DNA of 64,000 nt from Bacteroidota bacterium (GTDB taxonomy: Bacteria; Bacteroidota; Bacteroidia; Bacteroidales; FEN-979), in the NCBI GenBank assembly GCA_026391735.1, contig JAPLDL010000011.1, forward strand, positions 128,211 through 192,210. Reading direction: 5' to 3'. A model generated the notes under the pieces. It was not told the origin of the DNA and did no database searches. It was given only the letters and a program-made list of their open reading frames with translations. The position numbers were made by a program, and so were the translations under genes. Positions 39,957 to 49,329 of this stretch are shown here, piece by piece. Each line of letters opens with the position of its first letter. The stretch's first letter is position 1.

Positions 39957-42350
39957 ATGAATTTGCGAAAATATTCCCTTCTTCTTGCATTGATCCTGCC
40001 AGGTCTTCAGCTACTTTCACAGGAAAAGACAGTGACCTATTACCAGGATCCTGCATCCATTCCTTCCAATCTGATGGTTACCCTGAAATACGTTAATGCC
40101 AAAGTCAGTTTTAAACCAGCAGAGAACCTGGTGATTGGGAATGCCGAACTTGCAGTGACAGCGAACCGTTATGTTACCGATTCCATCAGCGTAAACACTC
40201 CCGATTTCGTGATCAGTAAGGTCATTTTGATGACTGCGGATGAAGGATCTCAAAAACCAAATACAGGAAGCTCGGGCAAGAAGCAATCCGCCCTCATCCC
40301 GGTAACCTGGAAACTTTCAGGCCCTAACCTGGTGATAAAACCCTGTGCGGGAGCTGCATTCCTGACCAAAGGAAAATCCTATGTCATCAGTATTTCTTAT
40401 GAAGCCAGGCCAACTTCCGGGCCTATTTATTTCATCGGCTGGAAACCCGAAGAAGAAGGGAAACGAAAGATCATCTGGGCCCATCGTCCGAATAACTGGT
40501 TGCCCTATATGGAAGCCAGGGTCACAACCGACATGTTCTTTACGTTTGACGGCAGGTATAAAATATTCTCAAACGGAGAACGTATCGGAGTTGTTTCCAA
40601 TCCCGACGGGACAAAGACCTGGCATTACGCGATGAGAAAGGATCATCCGTATTTCTCGACTTCATTGGTTATAGGGGATTACGAGTACAAAACTTCGGTA
40701 ACAAAAAGAGGAACTCCGCTTGAGTACTGGTATTATTCAGGCATGGCCGACAGGGTTCCGGTGACCTATAAATACACTGAAAAGATGTTTGATTTCCTGG
40801 AACAGGAAATCGGGGTGAATTATCCTTACGCCCAATACCGTGAAGCTCCGCTTATCGATTATATGTACGGGGGCATGGAAACGACCACTTCAACCGTTTT
40901 CGGGGACTATATGCTAATAGACCCCCATGCCTGGTGGCAAAGGAATTATGTAAACGTGAATGCGCATGAACTGGCCCATCAATGGTTTGGCGACGGGATC
41001 GCACACCTGGTAAACAGGGACGTTTGGCTTACCGAAAGTTTCGGGACCTATTTTGCCAAGATGTTTGAGCGCTCGGTGTACGGCGAAGAATACTATGAGA
41101 ACATCAGAAACGACGAGATGAGCATGGCTTTTGAAGCGGCAAAGAAAAACGATTATCCGGTTGGCGGCAGCCAGGGCGGGGTCCAGAGGATTTACCAGAA
41201 AGGTTCGCTTGTTCTGGATATGCTCAGGGACGTAATGGGAGAGAAGGAATTTCATGACGCAGTTAAACTATATGCCTCACGGTATATGTATCATTATGCC
41301 CAAACCTGTGATTTTATCCGATGCGTGTACGATGCGACAGGTGAATCCTATACCTGGTTTTTCGATGAATGGATTTTGAGGGGAGGGGAACCTGCGTACA
41401 AGGTGAGATATGCCTCCCGGGAGGATTCGGTGGGCAGGGCCGTCACTGAAGTCAGTGTTGAACAAACCCAGGAAGTGACCGACCTCAGGCCTTTTTTCAG
41501 GATGCCTGTGGGCATTAAGGTTTTTTATAAAAACGGGTATTATGACAGTGTTACATCCTGGGTTGAGAAAAAGGAGCAGAAGATCATTATTCCTAATCAA
41601 AATGCTGCGGAAGTTGATTTTGTCCTTTTTGACCCTGGCCGGAAGATATTAAAGAAGCTGAGCTTTGAGCGCTCTTATGAAGAACTTGCTTCCCAGCTGA
41701 TGAAAGCCCCTTTCATGATCGACAGGTATGACGCACTTCAGGCCTTACGAATGGTTCCTGTTGCGAAAAAGAAGGACTTGCTTATAACTTCGTACAGGAA
41801 AAACCAATTCCATCTTATCCGTTCGGCTATTCTGGACCAGTTGTCAAAAGACCGGTCGGAAGAGACTTTGGCGCTCTTTAAAGAAGCGCTTCACGACAAG
41901 GATGCGAATGTAAGGAAGTCGGCCCTTGTATTGCTTGATACGATACCATTGTCACTTAAGCATGACGTTGAAAACTGTCTTTCCGATTCTTCCTATCTCA
42001 ATATACAGTTTGCCCTTGAACGGCTTTGCCCGTCTTTCGCTGCCGAGATCAGTCATTATCTTGACCTGACCAAAGATTTGGAAGGCTGGAGGGGGAAGAA
42101 TATCCGTATGGCATGGCTGGGGATTGCCATCCGCAGTGGACAGCATGAATATTTGCAGGAGCTTATCCCATACAGCGGTCCCAGGTATGAATTTGAGACC
42201 CGTATGAATGCTTTTACAACTCTCCAGAAACTGAACTATTCAGACCCGGTGACCATAGAAAATGCAAAAGCAGCTTCAAAGCACTGGAATTTCAAACTGG
42301 CAAATGCGGGGAAAGCATACCTTGATTTCTTCAAACTAGAGCAGAAATGA
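39957..42350 (+). CDS. M1 family metallopeptidase
   Basis: Signal peptide; GGMETTTSTVFGD; zinc motif NAHELAHQWFGDGIAHLVNRDVWLTESFGTYFAKMFE; C-terminal HEAT-like region. Confidence 0.92.
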   Translation: MNLRKYSLLLALILPGLQLLSQEKTVTYYQDPASIPSNLMVTLKYVNAKVSFKPAENLVIGNAELAVTANRYVTDSISVNTPDFVISKVILMTADEGSQKPNTGSSGKKQSALIPVTWKLSGPNLVIKPCAGAAFLTKGKSYVISISYEARPTSGPIYFIGWKPEEEGKRKIIWAHRPNNWLPYMEARVTTDMFFTFDGRYKIFSNGERIGVVSNPDGTKTWHYAMRKDHPYFSTSLVIGDYEYKTSVTKRGTPLEYWYYSGMADRVPVTYKYTEKMFDFLEQEIGVNYPYAQYREAPLIDYMYGGMETTTSTVFGDYMLIDPHAWWQRNYVNVNAHELAHQWFGDGIAHLVNRDVWLTESFGTYFAKMFERSVYGEEYYENIRNDEMSMAFEAAKKNDYPVGGSQGGVQRIYQKGSLVLDMLRDVMGEKEFHDAVKLYASRYMYHYAQTCDFIRCVYDATGESYTWFFDEWILRGGEPAYKVRYASREDSVGRAVTEVSVEQTQEVTDLRPFFRMPVGIKVFYKNGYYDSVTSWVEKKEQKIIIPNQNAAEVDFVLFDPGRKILKKLSFERSYEELASQLMKAPFMIDRYDALQALRMVPVAKKKDLLITSYRKNQFHLIRSAILDQLSKDRSEETLALFKEALHDKDANVRKSALVLLDTIPLSLKHDVENCLSDSSYLNIQFALERLCPSFAAEISHYLDLTKDLEGWRGKNIRMAWLGIAIRSGQHEYLQELIPYSGPRYEFETRMNAFTTLQKLNYSDPVTIENAKAASKHWNFKLANAGKAYLDFFKLEQK

Positions 42351-43522
42351 AAGCCCGGATTATAACCGGCACAATTTTATTGGTTTCGCTGGTCAGTCTT
42401 TTCACTGATGTGGCTTCGGAGATGCTTTACCCGGTCATGCCTGTATATCTGAGGTCAATCGGGTTTTCGGTAATGCTTATTGGCATCCTCGAAGGGATTG
42501 CCGAGGCAGTTGCCGGATTAAGCAAGGGCTATTTCGGCCAAAGTTCGGATGCCCTGAATAAGAGGGTTCCCTTCGTTAGGGCAGGATACACGCTGAGTGC
42601 TCTTTCAAAACCAATGATGGCTCTGCTGACCTGGCCCTGGTGGATCTTCCTGGCCCGCACGATGGACAGGCTTGGGAAAGGGATACGCACAGGTGCAAGG
42701 GATGCCATTCTGAGTGATGAAACCACCCCTGAACATAAGGGAAAGGTTTTCGGGTTTCACAGGAGCATGGATACGGTTGGAGCTGCAATCGGGCCAATCC
42801 TGGCTCTCATTTACCTTTGGATCTATCCCGGGCAGTATAAAATGCTGTTTTTTCTTGCATTTTTCCCGGGACTAGTCGCTATCGGGCTAACTTTCTTCCT
42901 GAAAGAGAAAAAACCAGGGACTTTGGCTTCAGTATCCCGGCCGGGCTTCCTTTCATACCTGAAATACTGGAAACGTTCTGCAGTTTCTTACCGTTACCTT
43001 GTTGCAGGATTGTTGCTATTTACCCTGTTTAATAGTTCTGATGCCTTTCTTTTACTTGCAATTAAGGATAAGCAGGTTTCCGACACCGGGATGATCTCCA
43101 TGTACATCTTTTACAACCTGGTATATGCTTTGGCTTCTTATCCCCTGGGGATCCTTGCCGACCGGATTGGGTTGAAAACCATGTTGATCTGCGGATTATT
43201 TTTATTTGCAGGTGTTTACCTGAGTTTTGGTTTTACTGCAACCCTTGGCGGATTTCTTGTGCTGTTCTTTGTTTACGGGCTTTACGCTGCCAGCACTGAA
43301 GGAATATCCAAGGCCCTTATCAGTAATCTTGCTGCCAAGGCAGATACCGCAACAGCCATTGGATTTTACACCAGTTTCGCCAGTATTTTTTCCCTATTGG
43401 CCAGCAGTATAGCAGGGGTTTTATGGTTTACCCTCGGGATGAAGCCGATGTTTATAATTTCGGGGGTGGGAGTTCTGATAGCAGGAGTCTATTTTCTCTT
43501 GATCTTCAAAAAACTAAAATAA
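42347..43522 (+). CDS. MFS transporter
   Basis: LVSLFTDVASEMLYPVMPVYLRSIG...MDRLGKGIRTGARDAILSDETTPEHKGKVFGFHRSMDTVGAAIGP. Confidence 0.9.
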   Translation: MKARIITGTILLVSLVSLFTDVASEMLYPVMPVYLRSIGFSVMLIGILEGIAEAVAGLSKGYFGQSSDALNKRVPFVRAGYTLSALSKPMMALLTWPWWIFLARTMDRLGKGIRTGARDAILSDETTPEHKGKVFGFHRSMDTVGAAIGPILALIYLWIYPGQYKMLFFLAFFPGLVAIGLTFFLKEKKPGTLASVSRPGFLSYLKYWKRSAVSYRYLVAGLLLFTLFNSSDAFLLLAIKDKQVSDTGMISMYIFYNLVYALASYPLGILADRIGLKTMLICGLFLFAGVYLSFGFTATLGGFLVLFFVYGLYAASTEGISKALISNLAAKADTATAIGFYTSFASIFSLLASSIAGVLWFTLGMKPMFIISGVGVLIAGVYFLLIFKKLK

Positions 43523-43523
43523 T

Positions 43524-43579
43524 CATCCTATATCTCGCATCCCGTATCTCGGATCCCGAGTCCCGGCTCCCGGTTCACG
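43524..43579. repeat. heptamer array, unit NATCYCG (reverse CGRGATN)
   Basis: catccta|tatctcg|catcccg|tatctcg|gatcccg|agtcccg|gctcccg|gttcacg: 8 consecutive 7-bp units beginning 1 bp after the MFS stop codon. Confidence 0.85.
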
Positions 43580-43608
43580 AAAAAAGCCGTCCTTTCGAAC
43601 GGCTTTTT
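43580..43608. terminator. bidirectional intrinsic terminator
   Basis: AAAAAAGCCGTCCTTTCGAACGGCTTTTT between the convergent MFS and LruC genes. Confidence 0.88.
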
Positions 43609-43629
43609 AATTTACCATGAAACCAAGAA

Positions 43630-46600
43630 TCAATAAATATTCACTGCATTTCGGTAGCCCGACTTGTCCATGTACCAGTCAGTGTATGAAACGCCAGATG
43701 ATTGAGCCCATTCTGCAAAGTGCAGGTAGGTTTGAAGGATATCGGCTTTTTCGACAGGATAGTTGAAATCAACCGGGATTTCAAAGGCCCATGGTAATCC
43801 GCTTGTCGACCGGTAATATAACCCCTGGGCCGGGACTGATCCGTCATTCAAAGAACCGAAATATACAGGATTGTTAAGTTCGGTAGGAACATGGTCTTTC
43901 AGATGAACCTCATGACCGCGGTCCTGGTTCACAAAGATGAACGGGTTATAAGGCGGTGTTCCGATGCTGGCCTGGGGTGTCGAGAGGTGCATAGTGACCG
44001 TTTGAGTTTGGGTTTGCACTGTATAGCCTCCATGAACGGTATTGATTATAATACCTCCCAGCAGGGTGTTTACTGCATCAACAGGGATGATTACAGTTTC
44101 ATTGGCATGACCTGCTTCATATCCCTTGGGGTCATTAATAACCACACTTCCGACCTTGATGCAGCCTGTTACGCTCGCAACGGTCGACGGGGCCATAGTA
44201 AAGGCAACACCAAAACCATTGTTATAATAGGCTCCGGCTGCCTTGATTTTGAACGTTGCAATAAGGTCCACCACTTTATTCTGGGCATTGGTGACGATCT
44301 TATAATTGAAGTTCACTACCAGGTCATTGCAGTCATAGTCGCCGTAGGCAGGCCAGAGGTCTTCAAAGGCATAAGTAGCGAGATCGGTCTGGTTGGGGTA
44401 ATACGAGTTGAAAGCGCGGGTAGGATCCAGTGGGTAAGCATCCAGGTTATCGGGTACACCGTCCCCGTCGGTATCAGTAGGAGAAGGATTGGATATGGTA
44501 ATGACCAGGGTTTTACTATCGGTGCCTCCGCCATTGCCTGCTGTGAGCGGGACATTGGTTATTCCTGCTGCGGTAGGGATCCCCGAGATCACCTGAGTTG
44601 ATGGGTCGAAGGTGAGTCCGGCAGGAAGATTGGTGGCAGTGTATGTTATAGGTGTGGTTCCGGTTGCGGTGACTGTATAACTGAATGACTGGTTCACAGT
44701 TCCTACTGCAGTGAGTGGACTCGTGATCACCGGGGGTTGTGTGCCGGCGTTGATCGTGATGACCAGGATCTTTGAGTCGCTGCCATATGCATTGTTAGCC
44801 GTAAGGGTGACATTGGTTACCCCTTGTGATGAAGGTGTACCGTTAATGGTATTGCTTGAGGCATTAAAACTCAATCCTGCCGGCAGGTTGGTCGCATTAT
44901 ATGTAATAGGGGTTGAACCGCTGGCGGTCACAGTGTACGTTGAAAACTGCTGTCCAACCGTACCTGTCGCTGTAAGAGCACTGTTGATTGTTGGAGGAGT
45001 TCCCACAGTGAGGACCAGTGTTTTATTGTCTGAACCCCAGCTGTTGGTAGCTGATATCGGGATATTATAAATACCTGCTGCTGTCGGCGACCCGCTGATT
45101 GTATGTGTGGATGCATTGTAGGTCAGTCCTGCAGGAAGGCTGGATGCATTATAGGTAATGGTACCGGTTCCGCTTGCAGTGATAATATACGAGAATGCCT
45201 GGTTAACCGTGGCGCTTGCAGTCAGTGAACTTGTAATAACAGGTGGTGAACCGGGTGCTGTAATCGTGTAAACCAAAGTCTTGGTGTCGGTCCCTACATT
45301 GTTATCGGCGGTGAGTGTAACATTAACAACTCCAACAGCAGTCGGAGTTCCACTGATAGTATGGGTGGATGAGTTATAAGATAAGCCTGCAGGAAGGTTT
45401 GTAGCATTATATGTAATAGGATCTGTTCCTGTCGCGGTGATTACATAAGGTGTCACGGCAGTGCCTACGATTCCTGCAGCGGTAAGTGAGCTGGTGATCA
45501 CCGGAGGCTGAGGAGCGCTGCAATCCTGAACAGGGATAGTATATCCTGGATTATGGAACGTGATATTAGGACCATATGTACCATTGCTTGGATTTATTGA
45601 AGAAGCCCACAGGTCAATATAGCCTGTAAGGCTTGCTGCTCCGGAAATCGAACTATGTGACGAAGAGGTAGCATGGATCTGCGAACCCTGTGAACCAGGC
45701 CCTGTGACTGTTCCCTGTATACTGAAAGTCCCCGTAACGATAAGGCTTTGCAATCCCATTGAGCCATATCCCTGTCCGGTAAAATGCGTGACCCCTGCAA
45801 CATACAGATAAGCGTTTGGACCATTTACAAAGCCGGGAGCTGAAGAAGTCCCGGTAACAATCTGCAATGCCGTGTTCCCGTTATCGTTCACAAACATCTG
45901 GCAGTTATTGATAATGCGCCCGTTCACCTGGGTCTGCATATCCTCAACTGTAGTGCAATGGTATTCGTTGATAAGCTGACCCTTGACATTCAGACCATTG
46001 GAGAAAGTAAGCGTACCGTAATTGTGTATGATTGAAACATCATTGATATTAAAGGTTTTATTATTACCCGATTGAGCAAAATTGGCTGTGCCGTAATTGT
46101 CAATATCAGCAGAAGTATTATCAGCAGGAACGGTAAGCGCTCCTGTGGGAGATACGATAAGTTGACCGTTGCCGTCCAGTTCAGTAATATTAGCCGTGCC
46201 GCAGATCCTCAGGAGTCCACCCGTATTGACCGTGATATTTAAACTGGAAAGGCTGACGCCTTGCTTTACAACATAAACCTGGCCCGAATTGATCGTATAG
46301 GTTCCGTTAGTGGTAATGGGTGTACCTGTATTGCAATCATTGGATTCGGTTCCTTCGGATGACTTGGTCGCAGTGCTTCCGAAAGTATAGTTAAACGTTG
46401 TTCCGCTGATCGGTACGGCTTTGTATTCATTGATACCTGTTTGTGAAATCTTTCCGACCCACAGCTCTTTCAAGCGTGAGGGAACCCTGAGTTTTGTCTT
46501 GTATTGCAGGGTGTTGTCGGTTGCACCGGTTGCAATAAGTTTACCGTCGAGAGAAGGATCTCCCTGGAAAACCTGGATCACAAAAAGGGTTTGCTGTCCG

Positions 46601-46800
46601 GGATTCCCGACCTTAATCGTAGCGTCAAGATTGATGAAGTTATCGAACTGGAATGCCGGATCGACTTTCAGATCGGTAAAATGGGTCGGAGTGGTCACAG
46701 GAGTATCGTATGTGCGCTTGCAACCTGAAAGAATGCTCATCGATCCTGTGAACAGGATCAAAGCAATCAAATAAAGGGTAAGCCTTGAAAATGCTTTCAT
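43630..46800 (-). CDS. LruC domain-containing lipoprotein with four putative-Ig (He_PIG-like) repeats
   Basis: Lipobox SMSILSGCKRT; repeated PPVITSSLTA..G.V...ITYNATNLPAGLSYN..T.TISGTPTA.G; DTDGDGVPDNLDAYPLDPTRAFNSYYPNQTDLATYAFEDLWPAYGDYDCNDLVVNFNYK (LruC). Confidence 0.85.
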   Translation of the reverse strand: MKAFSRLTLYLIALILFTGSMSILSGCKRTYDTPVTTPTHFTDLKVDPAFQFDNFINLDATIKVGNPGQQTLFVIQVFQGDPSLDGKLIATGATDNTLQYKTKLRVPSRLKELWVGKISQTGINEYKAVPISGTTFNYTFGSTATKSSEGTESNDCNTGTPITTNGTYTINSGQVYVVKQGVSLSSLNITVNTGGLLRICGTANITELDGNGQLIVSPTGALTVPADNTSADIDNYGTANFAQSGNNKTFNINDVSIIHNYGTLTFSNGLNVKGQLINEYHCTTVEDMQTQVNGRIINNCQMFVNDNGNTALQIVTGTSSAPGFVNGPNAYLYVAGVTHFTGQGYGSMGLQSLIVTGTFSIQGTVTGPGSQGSQIHATSSSHSSISGAASLTGYIDLWASSINPSNGTYGPNITFHNPGYTIPVQDCSAPQPPVITSSLTAAGIVGTAVTPYVITATGTDPITYNATNLPAGLSYNSSTHTISGTPTAVGVVNVTLTADNNVGTDTKTLVYTITAPGSPPVITSSLTASATVNQAFSYIITASGTGTITYNASSLPAGLTYNASTHTISGSPTAAGIYNIPISATNSWGSDNKTLVLTVGTPPTINSALTATGTVGQQFSTYTVTASGSTPITYNATNLPAGLSFNASSNTINGTPSSQGVTNVTLTANNAYGSDSKILVITINAGTQPPVITSPLTAVGTVNQSFSYTVTATGTTPITYTATNLPAGLTFDPSTQVISGIPTAAGITNVPLTAGNGGGTDSKTLVITISNPSPTDTDGDGVPDNLDAYPLDPTRAFNSYYPNQTDLATYAFEDLWPAYGDYDCNDLVVNFNYKIVTNAQNKVVDLIATFKIKAAGAYYNNGFGVAFTMAPSTVASVTGCIKVGSVVINDPKGYEAGHANETVIIPVDAVNTLLGGIIINTVHGGYTVQTQTQTVTMHLSTPQASIGTPPYNPFIFVNQDRGHEVHLKDHVPTELNNPVYFGSLNDGSVPAQGLYYRSTSGLPWAFEIPVDFNYPVEKADILQTYLHFAEWAQSSGVSYTDWYMDKSGYRNAVNIY
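44500..45507 (-). repeat. four in-frame Ig-like repeats of about 84 codons within the LruC protein gene
   Basis: Repeats start at PPVITSSLTAAGIV, PPVITSSLTASATV, PPTINSALTATGTV and PPVITSPLTAVGTV. Confidence 0.85.
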
Positions 46801-47047
46801 GGGTTCAGGGTTTTATCAAATTTAAGCAAATATACCATAGGTATGAAGATAATTCAAGCAGGAATTGGTAAATGTCAGATGTAATTTCGTAATCGTCATG
46901 CTTTCAAATGTAAACGGATCCATTAAAGAAAATAATAAAATCTGTTGATATGATTTCTTGCATGCAATAAATATAAGAATTTTTTTGTGAATTACCTGAT
47001 TTTATGCAGGATTTTTTTTAAATTCGTTTCTCATCAATAAACCTTTT

Positions 47048-49291
47048 ATGAAAACCTTCATAATTTCATGTTTTACTGTTTTTCTTCTGGTGACAGTTGC
47101 CCAGGCCCAGTCTTATATCCCCATTACCAATAATATGCAGATCACAAGTTATTCCAATATTAAATTCATCCCGAATAACTATGTGTTTTCAGACCCCGAT
47201 TCAAACGGGGTCATCCAGATCAACGGGCAGCATAATATTATTCTTGACGGAGACAGCTGCAGGGTGAACGGGCAGATCTTCAAAGGATACATGATCAAGA
47301 TAAATAACTCCCATTACATCACGATTAAGAACTTCGATTCGGTCTTTAATTATAAATATGCCGTTTACATTACCAATTCAGATCATATAACCATCGACAG
47401 TAATACCTTTTGCCATAACCGTGTTGATTCGGCAGGATGGATCGATGTGTGGGCCGAATATACCAAAGCACTCGGGGGAGGTGTCATGATGTACCAGAGC
47501 AGAGCCGCTCACATCCATCACAACCTCATGAACATGCAGAACGACGGAGTAGCCCTGTATCATTGCGATTCAATAAAAATTCACGACAATGATTTTTCAT
47601 GGAATACCTCATACGGTATCAGGATGTTCTGGTCCGACACATGCAATATATATCAGAATAACTGTTCCCATGTAAACCGGCCTAAAACCGATCCCAGTGA
47701 TTGCGGGGCTTTGCTGATGATCATCTCCAATAATAACTCGGTCACAAACAACGATCTGTCCTGGTCGGGCGACGGAGTATTTCTGGGCCAGTACCAGCAT
47801 TCCGCCACTCCGAACAACAATTATTTCGCATACAATGAATGTTCATATTCCCCGCATAATGCCATTGAAGCGACTTTTGCCAAGGGCAATGTTTACAAGC
47901 ACAATAAATGCAACTACAGCGATTACGGCATGTGGCTGGGGTATTCCTTCCAGTCGGTGGTCGACAGCAATGAGATCAACGGAAATTATGAGGATGGAAT
48001 TGCAATTGACAGGGGATATGGCAATCAGATCACAAATAACCATATTGGTGATAATCCCACAGGTATTGCACTCTGGGAAGGCAGCCCGATCAGCGGCTAT
48101 ACGACTCAGTATTCCAAGGATTACGACATCCATTCGAATACCTTTGATGGCAACTCACTTGCTGTTTCACTCTCCAAAACCGAGCATACCCATATGACCG
48201 GAAATAATTTTCTTTTCAGCCAGAGCGCCTCCCTATATTTTGACGGGCAGTCGAGCCTGGATACCATTACCGGGAATACTTTTACCGAACCAACCGCCTA
48301 TCATTTTCAGAATAACTCGAGTTATGGAATTTATGCCCCGGATAATATGTTTTTACCTTCCGACAGCCTCATGATCCTCGATAAAGTGTATGATAAGCAC
48401 AGGAGTTCTTCACTCGGAGAGGTTCAGTGGTGGCCATATTCACCCGGCCCTCAGCCCGCTGTACAATCGAACCTGCCCTGTGATATGGCCGAACCTCCGT
48501 CGGTATGGTATGCGTATCCCGAAACAGGGTACCCGGCAGTTAACCGGTTCGGGGATTCGGTATACTTTGATACGGTGATAAAAAAAGTTGGAATAGCTTC
48601 TGTAAAGATGGTGACCAGCAGGGGTTATGACCTGGCTTTGAATTACAGGCCTTCGTCTGATTCAGTGTCAAGATGGACCTTGTCATCCAGCGATACATTG
48701 TTTTTCTGGGTAAGAACTATAAAGAACCCGCATAATTTTCAATATTTTTCAGTCAGGATTGGTAATTCAAAAGGAGCTTATTACAAGTATACGGCATCGC
48801 CGGTTTTGCTGAACAACGCCAATCTTAACTGGAAGCTGCTGAAATGCCCTGTCGCCGGTGGAAATGGTTTTTCAAGAACTGTTAACGGGAGCATGGGTAC
48901 CGACTCGGTCAGTTATGTTGAGATCCATGCCGACTGCTGGGACTATGGTTATACATTATGGGTCGATGGTGTTCAGTTCGCCCCCTGCACCCCCCTGACA
49001 GGGATCTCAGGTAACATATCATCCGCCGAAAAAACATTATACAGCTATCCGAATCCTTTCAGGGATGAAACGACCATAGCCTATGAACTTGCACAACCGG
49101 GTTCCGTGAAGCTTGAGATATTCAGCATTGAAGGTAAGTTGCTGGAAACAATAGTGAACGGCAATCAGCTATCAGGGCTCCATGAAGTCACCTTAAACAG
49201 AGGGACCCTCCCTAACGCAGCGGGCATCCTTATTGTAAGGCTTACCGCTTCGGATTTCACCAGGACCATCAGGATAATCCAAGCCAAATAA
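47048..49291 (+). CDS. secreted right-handed parallel beta-helix (NosD-like) protein with T9SS C-terminal sorting domain
   Basis: Signal peptide; many N/D-rich beta-helix rungs (HITIDSNTF, SIKIHDNDFSWNTSYGIRMFWSDTCNIYQNN); C-terminal SYPNPFRDETTIAYELAQPGSVKLEIFSIEGKLLETI...IRIIQAK. Confidence 0.85.
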   Translation: MKTFIISCFTVFLLVTVAQAQSYIPITNNMQITSYSNIKFIPNNYVFSDPDSNGVIQINGQHNIILDGDSCRVNGQIFKGYMIKINNSHYITIKNFDSVFNYKYAVYITNSDHITIDSNTFCHNRVDSAGWIDVWAEYTKALGGGVMMYQSRAAHIHHNLMNMQNDGVALYHCDSIKIHDNDFSWNTSYGIRMFWSDTCNIYQNNCSHVNRPKTDPSDCGALLMIISNNNSVTNNDLSWSGDGVFLGQYQHSATPNNNYFAYNECSYSPHNAIEATFAKGNVYKHNKCNYSDYGMWLGYSFQSVVDSNEINGNYEDGIAIDRGYGNQITNNHIGDNPTGIALWEGSPISGYTTQYSKDYDIHSNTFDGNSLAVSLSKTEHTHMTGNNFLFSQSASLYFDGQSSLDTITGNTFTEPTAYHFQNNSSYGIYAPDNMFLPSDSLMILDKVYDKHRSSSLGEVQWWPYSPGPQPAVQSNLPCDMAEPPSVWYAYPETGYPAVNRFGDSVYFDTVIKKVGIASVKMVTSRGYDLALNYRPSSDSVSRWTLSSSDTLFFWVRTIKNPHNFQYFSVRIGNSKGAYYKYTASPVLLNNANLNWKLLKCPVAGGNGFSRTVNGSMGTDSVSYVEIHADCWDYGYTLWVDGVQFAPCTPLTGISGNISSAEKTLYSYPNPFRDETTIAYELAQPGSVKLEIFSIEGKLLETIVNGNQLSGLHEVTLNRGTLPNAAGILIVRLTASDFTRTIRIIQAK

Positions 49292-49293
49292 CT

Positions 49294-49301
49294 TACCTTT
49301 G
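49294..49301 (+). promoter_or_regulatory. candidate -7 box (TACCTTTG) for mnmA
   Basis: TTACCTTTGCAGC 29 bp upstream of the TTG start. Confidence 0.45.
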
Positions 49302-49329
49302 CAGCCGGAATTTTCTTATTGATCTGGAT

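Noticed and set aside
43891-44601. 236-aa ORF antisense to the LruC gene
   Set aside because: Reverse frame of a low-complexity repetitive gene; no support.
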